From Hymenopus coronatus (taxonomy: Eukaryota > Arthropoda > Insecta > Mantodea > Hymenopodidae), in contig CM060892.1 in the NCBI GenBank assembly GCA_030762935.1, positions 92,228,827 through 92,292,826 of the forward strand: a stretch of DNA of 64,000 bases. The letters are read 5' to 3'. Positions 10,978 through 23,729 of the stretch are shown one piece after another; position 1 is the stretch's first letter, and every line of letters begins with the position of its first letter. The notes under the pieces are model-generated. The model was not told the origin of the DNA. It did not search any database and was given only the letters and a program-made list of their open reading frames with translations. The position numbers and the translations under genes are program-made.

Positions 10978-11812
10978 AATCTGATGTGTTCCATTCACAT
11001 GACTTTCTATACATCTCTACAATAAATTATTGCTACAAAGCTTATTATTCTATTTACTTCATACTAATCGGGATAAAATTAGTATAAATGACCTTATTAC
11101 TTCCTTCCATGTAAGTAGAAGGGAAATAAGGGTACCATAGGCTAAAGTGACGGTCAAAAGCTGGCTGCTATATGATTGAAGTTCTTTTGTTTGTATAAAC
11201 AGGAGTTGAAAAATTCCTGTATGAGAAAATTATATGCAATGAAACCAACAACAAGGAATATCTCAAAAACGATCAGTTCCACGAAAACGATATGTATAAC
11301 ATAAATTGTGTGTTTTAACGAGCACTGTATTTTTTATTAAGTTTTGTCTCTCTCTTACGGTTTACCAGTTATGCAAAATTCAATAACGATCATCCAAGAT
11401 AAATAGAGGCTATTCACATAATATTCAAGATATGCATTTTACTTGTCAGGTAAATATCTTTATTATACGATATTTTAATCAAAATCGCTATAGCCAGTTT
11501 TGACAAAATCATAACTCTCAAAACTTTTTCCATGTATAGGGTAGTTGGGGGTGGGGTGTTTTTCTTGAAAATCTTCGTGTCGCATCCTTGGAAGATACTA
11601 ACTTAAATACCAAGTTTGGGATTTAACGGCCTTTTCGTTTTTGAGCTATGCTGTCCACAGACAGAGACGGAGTTTTTTCTAAAAATGTATTTTTTATTCA
11701 GGGGGACTCAAAACATGTATTTCCCATGAAATTTCGGTATCGAATATTTTGGGTGGAATCCAATACATTCTCTATACACTATTTTCATAGAACGCGTAGA
11801 GAACATAAAAAT
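10978..11812 (+). repeat. R1 copy, full length
   Basis: From TCTGATGTGTTCCATTCACA to the terminal palindrome variant (TCTCTATACACTATTTTCAT and CGCGTAGAGAACATAAAAA). Confidence 0.88.
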
Positions 11813-12435
11813 GTGAATGACGTAGTATTTTGGAAAAGTAAACGGAGAAGTAGGGAAAAACAAGCTGTTGTAGGAATAATTAGTTGCAGGAAGTCATTTG
11901 GATGGAGCACATCAGAATTTTTATAACGAAAATGCACCACCAATGTAAAGTACTACTATTGTTTGGTATCTTGCTTTAGGAACACGTCCAATTTTATTTT
12001 GACCGTAATCCCCTGTAAAGCCATAAACATGTCTGAGTAGTGTTGTAGCTCGGTCAATTGTTAAAGGAAAAGGAACAAAGAAATAAGCACCGTGTCGTCT
12101 TCTGGAGACAAGAAGAAGGTACCATCTGCAAGCAATTTAGTGCCAAACGATCGTAACTTGTCTCCGTCTATGGTTCCAACATCAGCAGCAGCCATCACAG
12201 CAGAGAAGCCATTAGGAAGTACGAAAACAAGAAACCTGTCATTCACAACGCTTCATAGGCAAAAGTAAAATGGTGTACGGTCAGAAGAGACACACACTAA
12301 AAGAACAGACCACCATGTTCTCTCATTCATGTTTTGCTAAGGCTGTATGTTAATAGAACATTTCCTGAGGAAAACTATAGTATTACATTCACATGACACA
12401 CTCTGTTCAAGCTTCAACAAACTGTTCTTAAAAGA
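11813..12435. other. Unassigned; possible exon-like patch at 12061-12246
   Basis: A 61-codon open frame on the minus strand (12061-12246; MNDRFLVFVLPNGFSAVMAA at its start) has a more even base composition than its surroundings. The plus strand is also open there. No family is recognised and no gene is called. Confidence 0.25.
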
Positions 12436-12718
12436 ATCTGATGTGTTCCATTCACACAACTTTCTTTAGCTCTTCCAGATAAAAACTATTCTTATAAAGC
12501 AGTTTAGCTAATTGAGCAACACATAGCAATTGTCACATTGTCAGTAGAAGGTAAATAAGGGCATACATTATGCTACAGCAATGGTCAAATCTTGTCATTA
12601 TGTGAAAAATTTGAGATTCGGTTCACTTTGCTTTGTCTGTTTTGAGGAAAGTTCAGTAGTTTAAAACTAGCCAATAACAATGAGTAACTCAAAAACGTTC
12701 AAATCTACAAGAAAAAAA
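12436..12718 (+). repeat. R1 unit, 5' part
   Basis: Starts TCTGATGTGTTCCATTCACA and stops after the block equivalent to ATCTCAAAAACGATCAACTCC, followed by an A-rich run and the next unit. Confidence 0.75.
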
Positions 12719-13527
12719 ATCTTATGTGTTACACTCGCATGACTTCCTCTAGCTGCTCTACAACAAACGTCCTACAAAAAACGTATCCTTCTTTATACAC
12801 AATGCTAATCTAGATTAACATTAGTAGAATTAGAAGGGAACTAAAGGAATGAGCTATGCTAAAGTGATAGGCAAATATTTTAAAAAGAGTCCTTATGTGA
12901 TTCTGATTGTAAATCGCTTCTTTGCCTGGCCAGGAGTAGAACAAAGGAAAAACGGACACTTCCTGGCTGAGAAAAGTATAAGTACTTTACAATTGAAACC
13001 TATAAAAAGGGACATCTCAGAAACGGTTACCTCCACAACAAAAACGTAAAGGACGTAAATTGTGTGTTTTGACGAGATTTACAGTTTCTGTGCAGTATGT
13101 TTTTACGATCTCTTACGGTTGAGCAGTTAAGCAAAATTTGTCAAAATTTATTCAGTGGTTATTGCCTGAAAATTCGAGATATACATTTTATTTGGGATGT
13201 AAATATCTTTAATATACGGGATTTTAATCAAAATCGTTAGACCCATTTTCTAGAAATTCAAAATTTTCGAAAACATTTCCATGAAAAGGGTAATTTATAG
13301 TGGGGTGATTTTCTTGAAAATCTTCGTATAGCATCCTTGGAGCATTCCAAACCTAAATACCAAGTATGGTGTTTAACGGAGTTTTCGTTTCCGAGATATT
13401 CTGTCTACAGGCACACATACACACAAACACACGGACCGTTTTTTGGGTTCAGGGGACCCCAAAACATATTTCGGGTGAAATCTCAAAATTTGAATGGAAT
13501 ACAATACCTTCTCTATCCAGTATATAC
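12719..13527 (+). repeat. R1 copy, near full length
   Basis: From CTTATGTGTTACACTCGCAT to the terminal CCTTCTCTATCCAGTATA. Contains the usual CTCTTACGGTT and TTCGTTTCCGAGATATTCTG blocks. The next unit follows within a few bases. Confidence 0.82.
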
Positions 13528-14365
13528 ATTCACATAATTTTCTTTAGCTGTTCCAAATACAAACTAGTCTTACTAAATATTATTCTTTTACCTACATTAT
13601 GCTAATCGAGCTAACCATTAGCAGAATTGTAAGTAGGAAGGTAAATAACGAAATGCATTATGCTACAGCAATAGTCAAAGCTTTTAAAACCGGTCGCTAT
13701 ATGAAAAAATTGAGGTTCGGTTCGTTTTGCACGGTTCCGTTTGAGAAAAACTAAGTAGTTTTGAAGCCAAAACAACTCAGAAATAGAAAAATCGACTAGA
13801 AAAAGTATATTACATAAATTATATGTTTTAACATCTACATTCTTGTGTATTCATTTTGTGTCTATTTCTTATGGTTTAACCGTTAAGCATAATTTTGCAA
13901 AACTTATTCAGAATAAAAAGGTCTTGAGAGGCCATTCCAGAGAATTCAAAATATAGACTTTATTTGTGATGTAAATATATTTACATCATATATCTTTAAT
14001 ATGCGTATTTTATTCAAAATCGTTTGATCCATTTTTGAGGAAAACAACATTTTCTAAGTAAAGGGTAGTTTGTGGTGGAAGAATTTTTTTAGTATCTTTG
14101 TATCGTATCTTAGGGAAATAATAAATATAAATAACAATTTCTTTTTTTAACCATATTTTTATTTTTGAGCTATGCTGCTCACAGCCACACACATACACAC
14201 ACAGATACGAATCTTTTTCTGAAAACACTGTTTTAGGACTCGTGCTTCTCAAAACATACATTTCCGGTGAGATCTCCACATCGAATTTTTGAGTGGAATA
14301 TAATACCTCATGTAGCTACTATGTGCATTGTATGTACATACGCGCTAGAGAAAGTAATAAACCTA
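13528..14365 (+). repeat. R1 copy, near full length
   Basis: Starts ATTCACATAATTTTCTTTAG and ends GCTAGAGAAAGTAATAAA. It holds the CACACATACACACACAG block and GTGAGATCTCCACATCGAAT. Confidence 0.82.
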
Positions 14366-14604
14366 TTCTTCTGACTGTTATGTTAACCCAGATAAGAGTT
14401 TGCATAAATACCTCAATAGATATATATTTTCTTGTATATGAGAAGATACATAGTGGACAGAAGCTATTGTATTCCATTCAAAAATTCGATATCGAGATTT
14501 CCGGGAAATACAAGTTTTGAGACCCCCTTTTACTTTCTCCAGCACTATATACATATAATATTCATAGTAGATTCTTAATATATACCAAAAATTGCAAGAC
14601 GGGA
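14366..14604. repeat. R1 fragments in both orientations
   Basis: 14445-14527 is an R1 3' segment in minus orientation (CCATTCAAAAATTCGATATC). 14528-14570 is a terminal palindrome fragment. The remainder is AT-rich. Confidence 0.5.
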
Positions 14605-14720
14605 CCATCGACTTTATTTCCCTTCGGAGGGAGGCATGTTACGCATTTTTTACGCCCGAAAAATCCATCGTCCTCCGCAGGGCTTGAATCCATGACTAGC
14701 ATGCTAACTTTAGATCACGG
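14605..14720 (-). mobile_element. SINE family A, partial
   Basis: The minus strand carries the worn tRNA-like head and the GGACGATGGATTTTTCGGGC segment; the 3' part of the SINE is missing. Confidence 0.65.
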
Positions 14721-14867
14721 GAAAAGGCAGTTTTTGTAAGTATACATTAAAGGGTATTAGTGATAATGCACATCCTTGTCTTAAACTACTAAAACTTCTT
14801 GTATGATCGCAGTTTAAGTTCTAAATAATTGTTTAAAGTTGCGAGCTATGTGTAAATTGCACAATGA

Positions 14868-15742
14868 AAATTTTATTTTTAACTTCTCTATACGTACTAT
14901 GTACATAGTGTAAAGAGAAGGTATTTTACTCCACTGAAAAATTCGATACCGAGATTTCACTGAAAATATACGTTTTAGGGTCTTCTGTATCAAAAACAAA
15001 AAGTATTTTTAGAAAAAAGTCCATGTGTCTGTGTGTCAGTGTGTCCGTGTTTCCATGAACACAATAACTCAAAAAGGAAAAGTCGGTAAAATACCAAACT
15101 TGGTATTTCAGTTTAGTATCTTCCAGGGATGCGACACGAAAATTTTGAGAAAAATTCCCCACCCCAAACTACCCTTTGCATGGACAAAATTTCGAAAACT
15201 TTGATTTTATAAAAAAATGTCAAATGATTTTGATTAAAATATCAAATATTTTAGATATTTACCTGAAAAATAAAATTTATATCTTTAAATTTTTGGAAAT
15301 AGCCGCTGTAGACTACTTTATTTTGGGTGAATTTTATGGTATGTTGCATAACAGTTAAACCGTAAAAAATGGACAAAAACTTACCACAAAAAATGTAGAG
15401 CACATTAAAACACACACTTTATGTTGAATACACTTTTTCGTGAATTTGATCCTTTTTTTAGATATTCCTTGTTTTTGGTTTCAGCTATGAAAAACTTAAC
15501 TTTTTCTCATGCATCAATGTATCAACTCCTGGCCATACAAATAAAGGATCTTCAGTCACATAGCAACAGTATCACTTTAATCTATGGTACTCCCTTATTT
15601 CTCTTCTAGTTGCAAGGAAGCAAGTAGTAAGACTATTTCTGCTAAGTTTTTGTTAATTAGCATGAAGTAAATAGAAGTCTATGCAATTGTTGCAGAGATG
15701 TAGAGAAAGTCATGTGAATGGAACACATAAGATTTTTTGTGA
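14868..15742 (-). repeat. R1 copy, full length, minus orientation
   Basis: Plus-strand order is reversed: terminal palindrome at 14875-14925 (CTTCTCTATACGTACTATGT), internal blocks, and the 5' block complement GTCATGTGAATGGAACACAT at 15710-15730. Confidence 0.88.
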
Positions 15743-17600
15743 TGTTACTGAACTCAAACTGTCTCAGAAAATAGAATATCTACGGCACTGTCTTAAAGTT
15801 ATTAAAATTTAAACCCTTTAAGCTAACCTGTATCTTAGTGCAGCTGCAGCAAAATGGCGGAAAATCCTCTTAATTCCAGTCTTGTGACTGGAGTAGAGCT
15901 ACTCAGCTGTGCTCATGAAAATGTCAGGGCAAGTGCTGGAATAAGCTGAAGCGAATTAACAGTTTATCTACAAGACAGTACGAGTACTTCCAGTTGCCTT
16001 TTCTCTCCCTATTTTTACCTCCATGAAAAAGCACTTCAACGTATAAACCTGTTACGGAAGATTCTCAATTAATACGTTAGAAGCATATCATGTAACAAAG
16101 CAAATTCTCTGAAATGGTAGTGTATAAACGAGGCTAGTTTCTAAGTACATTTTCTACCCTGCTCAAATAAGAACAATACTTTCTCGCTGTTTAAGGTACA
16201 TTTACACTTGATACTTATGATTTTTTCCACATTTTATTTGTTTATTCTGGTTGCATAATGAACTGTCCAGTTTTTAAAATTGTATACTCCATGTATACGT
16301 ATTACCTTAAGTGCATCTAACCCAATATTTTATGCCACCCTCCACAGCTGTTCTGAGTATTGTAGGAACTTCATTTCGCAATTTATGTAAACTAAAATTT
16401 TAAACATTTTAACAATTTAAATCACAAAGTAGTAAATTTAAAATTAAGCCACAGATTTCACTCATATATTATTTTGAAGATTATTTGTTAGAACATGCTT
16501 TTGAGACTACAGCTATGAACTTAATCTATGTTGTTATTAGAGCTAGATCCGGGATCACGAAACTGCCGGACTGAGGAGTTTCATGGAGTAGGCGTGGCCT
16601 CTACAGCCCCATTCGAACATGTTGCACTGTCTAGCATTGCTAACTGCCTAGCCTTGTTCAGTTCCTACTAGTACATAAACCAGTTTACACTGAAAGATCG
16701 CCCAGATGAATTGTGACGAAAATATGAAAGCACAAGTGTTTCACACTGAACAAACTTGTGCATGATTCAAACATTTTGAGTACAAGTGAGACTTTTCTTT
16801 CGATACAGTAAAGATGTGCCTTATAATGCACTAGAGTGAATTCCGAGTGAATTTTGTTGATTTATTCATAGTCTGTTCAAAGCTCTGCAAATTATTATCC
16901 TGAATCTTTTGTACCAAGCTTTATAATTTTATTTGTAAAAACACAAGACGTTTTTATTTACTAATCAAATTATGAAACAATTGTTTAATTGTGTTTCTTA
17001 AGAATCAGAATGATGCATATAATGCCAATACCTGTAATGAGTTAAGTTTGGAACAGATTATATACCTTAATCCGTGTATGTTTTTGCTACAAATCCCCAC
17101 TCTGTTTATACAGCTGACTGCTCTGTGTGTTCGTAGCTGTGTACACTTCAGAACCAAAAACCAAGCTCTAGTTCTTATAATCTATTGTTATATAGATTAC
17201 AAATTATACTTATTTTCAATTTAAACATTCTTAATTATTTAAGCTAGTTTACTTGAAATATTTGGTTATCATTTATATGTTCACCTAAACAAATTGATAT
17301 ATGAATCTCTAAGATATTCATATTTTATAAATATTATAGTGTTTTAAAAATATGTATAATTTTACATTGTTTACATTTGCCAAAATATATTTAATTTTTA
17401 TAGTGTAAAGCCTCTAAATTTTTACACCAAACAACCACCAAACATATTTTGAAGCACTGTGCTAAAAGTATAGATATTTTCTTCCCAAGATATACACCAA
17501 GTGACCCAACAAGTGTATTTTAGTTGTACATATATCCTTTATTGTGATAACAAATTTCAGAAACAAACGGCGCAATTGGAAGCAAACAACGGTCAGTAAC
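15743..17600. other. AT-rich DNA, no supported gene
   Basis: A slightly GC-richer patch at about 16540-16700 is unlike its surroundings but has no readable protein or known motif. Confidence 0.4.
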
Positions 17601-17604
17601 AGTG

Positions 17605-17960
17605 GCATTAAGTTTGGTATCTTAAGGATGCGACACGAAGATCTTCAGAAAAATTTCCCCATCCCAACTATACTTAACATATACGAATATACATACATAT
17701 ATAGATATATGTATATATTACATTTTCGATTTACTCAACAATAGCTTTAACGACATTTACATAAAATATATATCTTTCTTATTCAATGCATGACTTCCTA
17801 AGCCCTCTTATCCTGGACGACTTTTGCGATACTGATAAACCGTAAATGACAGACAAAATGTTAGTACATCAAAAATTTAGATCTCGTTAAAACATACTCT
17901 ACAAAAACATTTTTGAAGGAATGTTTATTTCCGAGATATTCCATTTTTTTATTTAAATCT
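17605..17960 (-). repeat. R1 fragment, internal
   Basis: Minus-orientation match from GGATGCGACACGAAG to CCGAGATATTCC; both R1 ends are missing. A TATA/TACATA-rich stretch at about 17685-17715 has expanded within it. Confidence 0.65.
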
Positions 17961-18877
17961 CACAATGCAAAGCTTAATAAACAAATATATTTTTTACCTG
18001 TCGTATAACGAGAACAAAATTTCTAGGCCATCACATAACGACCGGTTCTTAGATGTTTTGACTATTGTTTGTTGTAATGAATTCGCTTGTTGGATTGTAT
18101 TTACGTACAAGTAAATATGTAATAAAACCATTTCTATTGATGTTTATTTTGATTAGTATGAAGAAGATACAAAAATAAGATTTGCTAAGAATATAGTTTC
18201 CAAGAAAATATTTAGACAGAGAGAGAGATTCATGTGAATTTAGCCCAGATTTGTATTAAGATGTAGGCGTACCTAAATCCTGCTCCACCTTCACACGGAA
18301 TACTACCCTTATTTTTCATTAAGGAATTCAATGGAAGCGTCCTCTGGAGTTTTTAATAGAACAGCTATACAATTCAATTTTGAGAAGCTCCAGGTTGCAT
18401 TATCCTTACTTTTACGACTCATATAATTTTCTAATTTAGAGCTTGAAACTTTGAAGACTTTGAAAGTTTTTAAATATCCCGTTTTGTGTTGATGTTATGA
18501 TGTCCGGAGTTATTACTGGAACAAGTTTTCCTTTACGGGAGTGTCATCTAAAAGTTGTGGAATTACCAAAGTTGCTTAATTGAATCGCAGGTTATCTGAT
18601 AAGTTTTCATCAATAGCCGAAATTAAACACAGCGTCGTCAAGCACCTCTTCTTAGCTTTAGTGACAGTATTGCAGACTACTAGGGTGAATTTTAATGTAC
18701 ATTGAGCCGGAAGGCTCCCCTGCTAATTCTCATCTTCTTCCATAAAATATGCCACAGTTGTCGCGCCTCATCAAGCTAGTCTTAAACGTCTATTTTTTAT
18801 ACGTCTTTATAGTTCTAGTTGATGCATTTAAGATTCCTTACCTTGTACAATAGTAGATAGAGAAGTCATTTCATCAT
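17961..18877. other. AT-rich DNA, no supported gene
   Basis: An AGAGAGAGA/ATTCATGTGAATTTAGC trace at about 18215-18245 may be an R1 5' end remnant. Nothing else was seen. Confidence 0.35.
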
Positions 18878-19020
18878 GCCATTAAACAGATACCGAGATT
18901 TTACGGGAAATAAACGTTTTCGGTAACTAGAATTCATTTAGCTTTCTCTAGATGTTGCACAAACTGTTTCTACAACTATTTATTTTATCTACATTTTGCT
19001 AATCCAGAAAACCAATACCA
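18878..19020. repeat. Two short R1 fragments
   Basis: 18885-18930 matches the R1 ATACCGAGATTTTACGGGAA block (minus). 18935-19015 matches the R1 5' end (plus), and the next copy follows directly. Confidence 0.55.
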
Positions 19021-19021
19021 A

Positions 19022-19860
19022 TTTTTACTTTCTCTACACAGTGTATAGAGGAAGTATTGTATTCCACCCAGAAAATCGATACTGAGATTTCACCTGAAAT
19101 ACATGTTTTAGGACCCCCTGAATACAAAAAAAGCATTTTTACAAAAAGGTCCGTGTGTGTGTGTGTCTGTCTGTCTCTGGACAGCATAGCTCAAAAATGA
19201 AAAGACCGTTAAATGACAAAATATTTAAGTTTGGTATTTTCCAAGGATGTGACACGAAGATTTTCAAGAAAATCGCCCCACCCCCAACTACCCTTTACAT
19301 GGAACTTTTTTCGAAAGTTTTGATATTCTTAAAATAGCTCTAACGATTTTGATTAAAATGTCAAGTATTAAGGATATTTACCTGACAAACAAAATGTATA
19401 TCTTGAATTTTCTGGGAATAGCCTCCGAAGACTTTATTCTTGAGGAAGTTTGCATAACTACTAAACCGTAAGAGATAAGACAAAACTTACCTCACAAAAA
19501 ATGTAAAGCACATTAAAACACACAATTTATGTTATACACATTTTTTTCGTGCAGTTGATCGTTTTTGAGACATTCCTTGTTTTTGGTTTCAGCCTTGAAA
19601 AACTTAGTTTTCTCACACGGGAATTTGTCAAGTCCTGTCCATACAAACAAAAGAACTTCAGTCACATAGCAACTAGCTTTTGACTGTCACTTTAACCTAT
19701 GTTACTCCCTTAATTCGCTTCTATTTACAAGGAAGCAAGTAATAAGACTATTTCTCCTAATTATTTCTCGATTGGATGAAGTAAATATTATCATAAGCTT
19801 TTTAACAATAATTTTTTGCAGATGTAAAAAAAAGTCATGTGAATGGAACACATCAGATTT
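19022..19860 (-). repeat. R1 copy, full length, minus orientation
   Basis: Begins TTTTTACTTTCTCTACACAG and ends at the 5' block complement GTCATGTGAATGGAACACAT and CAGATTTTT. About 839 bp, same length class as 9203-10048. Confidence 0.9.
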
Positions 19861-19861
19861 T

Positions 19862-20586
19862 TTTTATTACTTGCTACCATTTAAGTATAAGGTATAATAA
19901 CGGAATACACTAAGCTTAAGCGATAGCAAAGTCTTTTTTCAAGCTTATGAAACAATTCAAATTCGGTTATCTTTGCAAAACCAGATGTAAAACAAAAGAG
20001 AGATGAATGGTAACATTACTTCATGTGTTTAAGTAATTTAAAATTGAAACCAATAACAAGCAGTATCTGGGAAGCTGTTAACTCCACAAAAAATGTACAT
20101 GACATAAATTTGTTTTTTTAACGAGATCCAGTTTTTGTATACTAAGCTTTTTCCTATATCTTTAGATTTAACAGTTATGCAAAAGTCATCCAGAATGAAA
20201 TGAGCTTCAGAGGCAATGTCCATAAACTTCAGAATATATATTTCGTTTTCAATAACAATATGCTACACATGTCGTATTTTATCAAGATCGTTAGCCATTT
20301 TTGAGAAAGGTAAAGTGTAGTTGGGAAAGAAAATTGTTCTGAAATTTTCGGTCGCAGCCTTGCAATGTATTGCAAATTTGGTATTTAATGATATTTTTGT
20401 TGTTGAGTTATGTTGCACACACACACACACACACACACTCGGACTCTTTTTAAAATACGTTTTTGGGATTCAGGCGTCGTCAAAACATGTATAATGGTGA
20501 TAGCCCTGTATTGAATTTTTTGGGTGGAATACAAAACTCTATCTACTATGTAAATTGTGTGCATATGTATTAGAGAAAGTAAAAAT
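19862..20586 (+). repeat. R1 copy, 5'-truncated, back to back with previous
   Basis: Starts in the ATTACTTGCTACCATTTAAG block, so the first ~110 bp are missing. It ends ATTAGAGAAAGTAAAAATT and includes a (CA)n run at 20415-20439. Confidence 0.82.
20415..20439. repeat. (CA)n microsatellite internal to R1
   Basis: Twelve CA units at the standard R1 site. Confidence 0.95.
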
Positions 20587-20907
20587 TATTTCTTCTCATA
20601 CTTTCTGTACCTATTCTGGAACAAACGATCCTTACTAAGGTTTATTCTTGTATCTACTTCCTGCTAATTCAGATAAACATTACCAGAATTAGTCTTATTA
20701 CTTAATTTCTTATAAGTGGTAGAGGAATACGGGAACAACCAGGCTAAAGAGATTTTAAAATCTTTCAAAAGATGGTGGATATATGATTGACATTCTGTTC
20801 GCTTTGGATAGCCAAGAGTTAAACAAAGTATGCAAGAACAAAAAAATCCGTTGCAGAAGAGTTTACGCATTTTAAAATGCAACCGGTGACGAAGAATACC
20901 TCCCTCT
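20587..20907 (+). repeat. R1 unit, 5' part
   Basis: Follows the previous terminus directly. It holds the TGCTAATTCAGATAAACATT and AAGTGGTAGAGGAATACGGG blocks and stops before the middle of R1. Confidence 0.65.
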
Positions 20908-21520
20908 CTCTTCCATTCACAAGCCTTTCTCTAACGTTCCACAGGGATTCATAAAAAGTATTATTCCATACAATGCTAATCAATAATAATTATCACAATT
21001 TATTTATTAGCTAGTTCCCTATAAGTTGAAGGGAAATAAGAAAATCACTAGGCTAGAGCGATAGCCAAATGTCATTATATATATAAACTGTGTGATTTGA
21101 CAAAATTTAAACTTTTATGAAGGTAGCAAGATATTTTACCATATCTAAAGGTTTAACACTTATGCAAGAGTCATCTAGAATGTACAGCATTTCAGAGACA
21201 ATTCCCAGATAATTAAACATATACATTTTGTCACAATATCTATACTGTTTATAACTATGATTTGAGTCATTAGAGCCACTTTTAGAAAATCTAATTTGAA
21301 AAGTCTATGCTTGGAAAACTAAACATAAACACTACGTATGGCAGAACTGAATTTTCGGTTTTGCTGTTCATAGGCACACAAGTATACACACGATTTTTTT
21401 TAAAATTTTATTAGGGGTCCTCAAAACATGTATTTACGGCTAAGTCTCCGTATAGAATGTTTTGATGGAATGGCATACCTTTTCCACTTACTTTGTGCAT
21501 TATACCTTAGCGAGAAAGAG
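20908..21520 (+). repeat. R1 copy, internally deleted
   Basis: Starts CTTCCATTCACAAGCCTTTC and ends GCGAGAAAGAGAAAATG; the internal blocks are present but shortened. Confidence 0.65.
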
Positions 21521-21764
21521 AAAATGTAAGTTAAAAAGTATAACAATTGCACTTAAAGTGAACACTACTAGATATGCAGTGAGATACGTGTCTGAAGAAA
21601 CGATGTAGAAGTTAATGCTTGGTATTTATTAACACATAAATCAACGGAGTATCAGTAGCCCCTATGACTATGGTGGAAAATTTGAAGTATAGGGTCCTTC
21701 AAGTTTCACTTCAAAATTTATCACAATAAATATTACAAACATTTGAGATAGGATACAAATAAAT
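21521..21764. other. Unassigned AT-rich DNA
   Basis: No gene or repeat recognised. Confidence 0.4.
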
Positions 21765-22405
21765 TGTGATGTGTTCTATTCAAATTAATCTGTCTATATC
21801 TGTGTAACAAACTGTAAAAGCTTACTGTTCATGTTAATCGTTATAAACATTAGCAGAAGGGAAATAAGGGCGTACACTAGGCTAAAGCGATACTCAATGT
21901 TTTAAAAGCTGTTGCTATGTGACTAAAATTATTTTCTTTCCAGGGCCAGAAGTTGCCAAATTTTCGTATGACAAAAGTTTTAAGTATCTTAAAATTCAAA
22001 CAAAAAGTAAGGAATATCTTGGAAATAGTTAACAGCACGTAAAAATGTATGTGAAAGTTTTATGTTTTAACGAGATCTACATTAATTGTGTGCTAAGTTT
22101 GTCTATCTCTTATTATACAAAAGTCATCAAGAATGAAGAGATCATCAGTAGTCATTCTCAAAAAATTCAAGATATAGCTTTTATTTGGCATTGCAAATAT
22201 CTTAAATGTACTGTATTTTAATCAAAATCTGTAGAGCCATATTTGTGAAAATCCAAATTTTTTAATTTTTTTCCATGAAAGGGGCAGTTTGGGGAAGGCT
22301 TTTCCTAAATGATGTTGTATCATTGGAAGATATTAAATATAATATTCTACCAAATTTTGATTTTTGAGTTATCGTATTTACAGAAACATAAACATTTTTT
22401 TAAAA
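21765..22405 (+). repeat. R1 copy, 3'-truncated
   Basis: From GATGTGTTCTATTCAAATTA to GAGTTATCGTATTTACAGAAAC. It then meets a minus-orientation R1 terminus with only about 20 bp between. Confidence 0.75.
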
Positions 22406-22561
22406 TTATTTTTACTTTCTCTACACGTACTAAGTATGCACCTAGTGTGTAGCGAATTGTATTCCAATAAAAAGTTCGATACCGAGATTTCACCGCAAAT
22501 GTATGTTTTTTGAGACCCCCTGAATAAAAAAACGTTTATAGAAATGTATCTTTGTGTGTGT

Positions 22562-22605
<44 letters not shown>

Positions 22606-23090
22606 GTGAGTGAAGCATAGCTCAAAAACGAAAGGACCGTTAAACATCAAATTTGGTATTTAGGTTTCGTATTTTCCAAGAATACAAGTTCTCCAAGAAT
22701 ATCCCTCCACTCGAAACTACTTTTTACATGGAATAATTTTAGAAAATTTTGACCGTTTTCAAAATATGACAACGATTTTGAATAAAATATCGGATATAAG
22801 TGATATTTAAATTACAAATAAAATGCTTATCTTGAATTTCCTGGGAATAGCCTCTGAAGACCTCTTTATACTGGATGAATTTTGGTGAATATTGCCCAAT
22901 TGGTAACCGTAAGCGATATACAGCTTTCTACACACACAAAATATGGATCTCGTCATAAACCTTTTTAGTAGAGCTGACGCTTCTGGTACACTCCTTTTAT
23001 TTGGTTTCAGCTTTAAAATACTTATACTTTTCTCGTAAGGGAATTTATCAATTACTAGTAATATAAACAAAGGAAGTTTTATATAGATTT
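22406..23090 (-). repeat. R1 copy, minus orientation, 5'-truncated
   Basis: Starts TTTTTACTTTCTCTACACGT, includes a (GT)n run at 22553-22601, and runs to the CTTTTCTCGTAAGGGAATTT block. Confidence 0.82.
22553..22601. repeat. (GT)n microsatellite internal to R1
   Basis: About 20 GT units with one interruption, at the standard R1 site in reverse. Confidence 0.95.
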
Positions 23091-23729
23091 TTATATGGTA
23101 TTTGTTTATAAGACGTATATTTCCGGTGAAATTTCAGTATCCAATCCCCAGATCTCTATCCGAACCCACTTTTAGTTATGGGGTTACCTTAGAGAACGAT
23201 ATTTCCCGACACATACAAAAACGCGTGGGTAACTGAAAGAACCTCTCTCTTAAGAAATTGCTAATATTCCAAGACATCATCTGCAAAATGCCCTCCACGG
23301 ATTCGTACAAATAATGGTTTACTTTGAACAAGAAAACGGTTGTCAGGGCAATATATTATCATGAAAATGAAGAAAATTGTACCTTGCATTAATTTCTTAT
23401 GCGAGAAATGTTTGCTAACAGTGACGAAGTAATGCAAAATCCTTCCATTTTTAGAGGACGATATGTGCAAGGTATGACTTTGTTAATTTGTATCCACATC
23501 ATTTCATACATGTATACCAGGTAGCCAAACCATCTCGTATTTACGGGTGCAGATATCTTTCCGCGTATTAAAGGATTTGCAGAGCTCAATGGGACTTAAA
23601 AACCCAGCCGGTGGGAACTAAACCCAGCCGGTGGGAACTAGCGAGAGAGACCTTCATTTTAAACATATTGCTTATCACCAGTGACTGAGATGGTCGCATT
23701 CATTGAGAGGTGTATTCAAGATAACTTCA
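23091..23729. other. Unassigned DNA with an exact 20-bp tandem duplication
   Basis: 23100-23145 is a short R1 trace. 23601-23620 and 23621-23640 are identical 20-mers (AACCCAGCCGGTGGGAACTA). The minus-strand open frames 23261-23470 and 23389-23589 are unrecognised. Confidence 0.5.
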
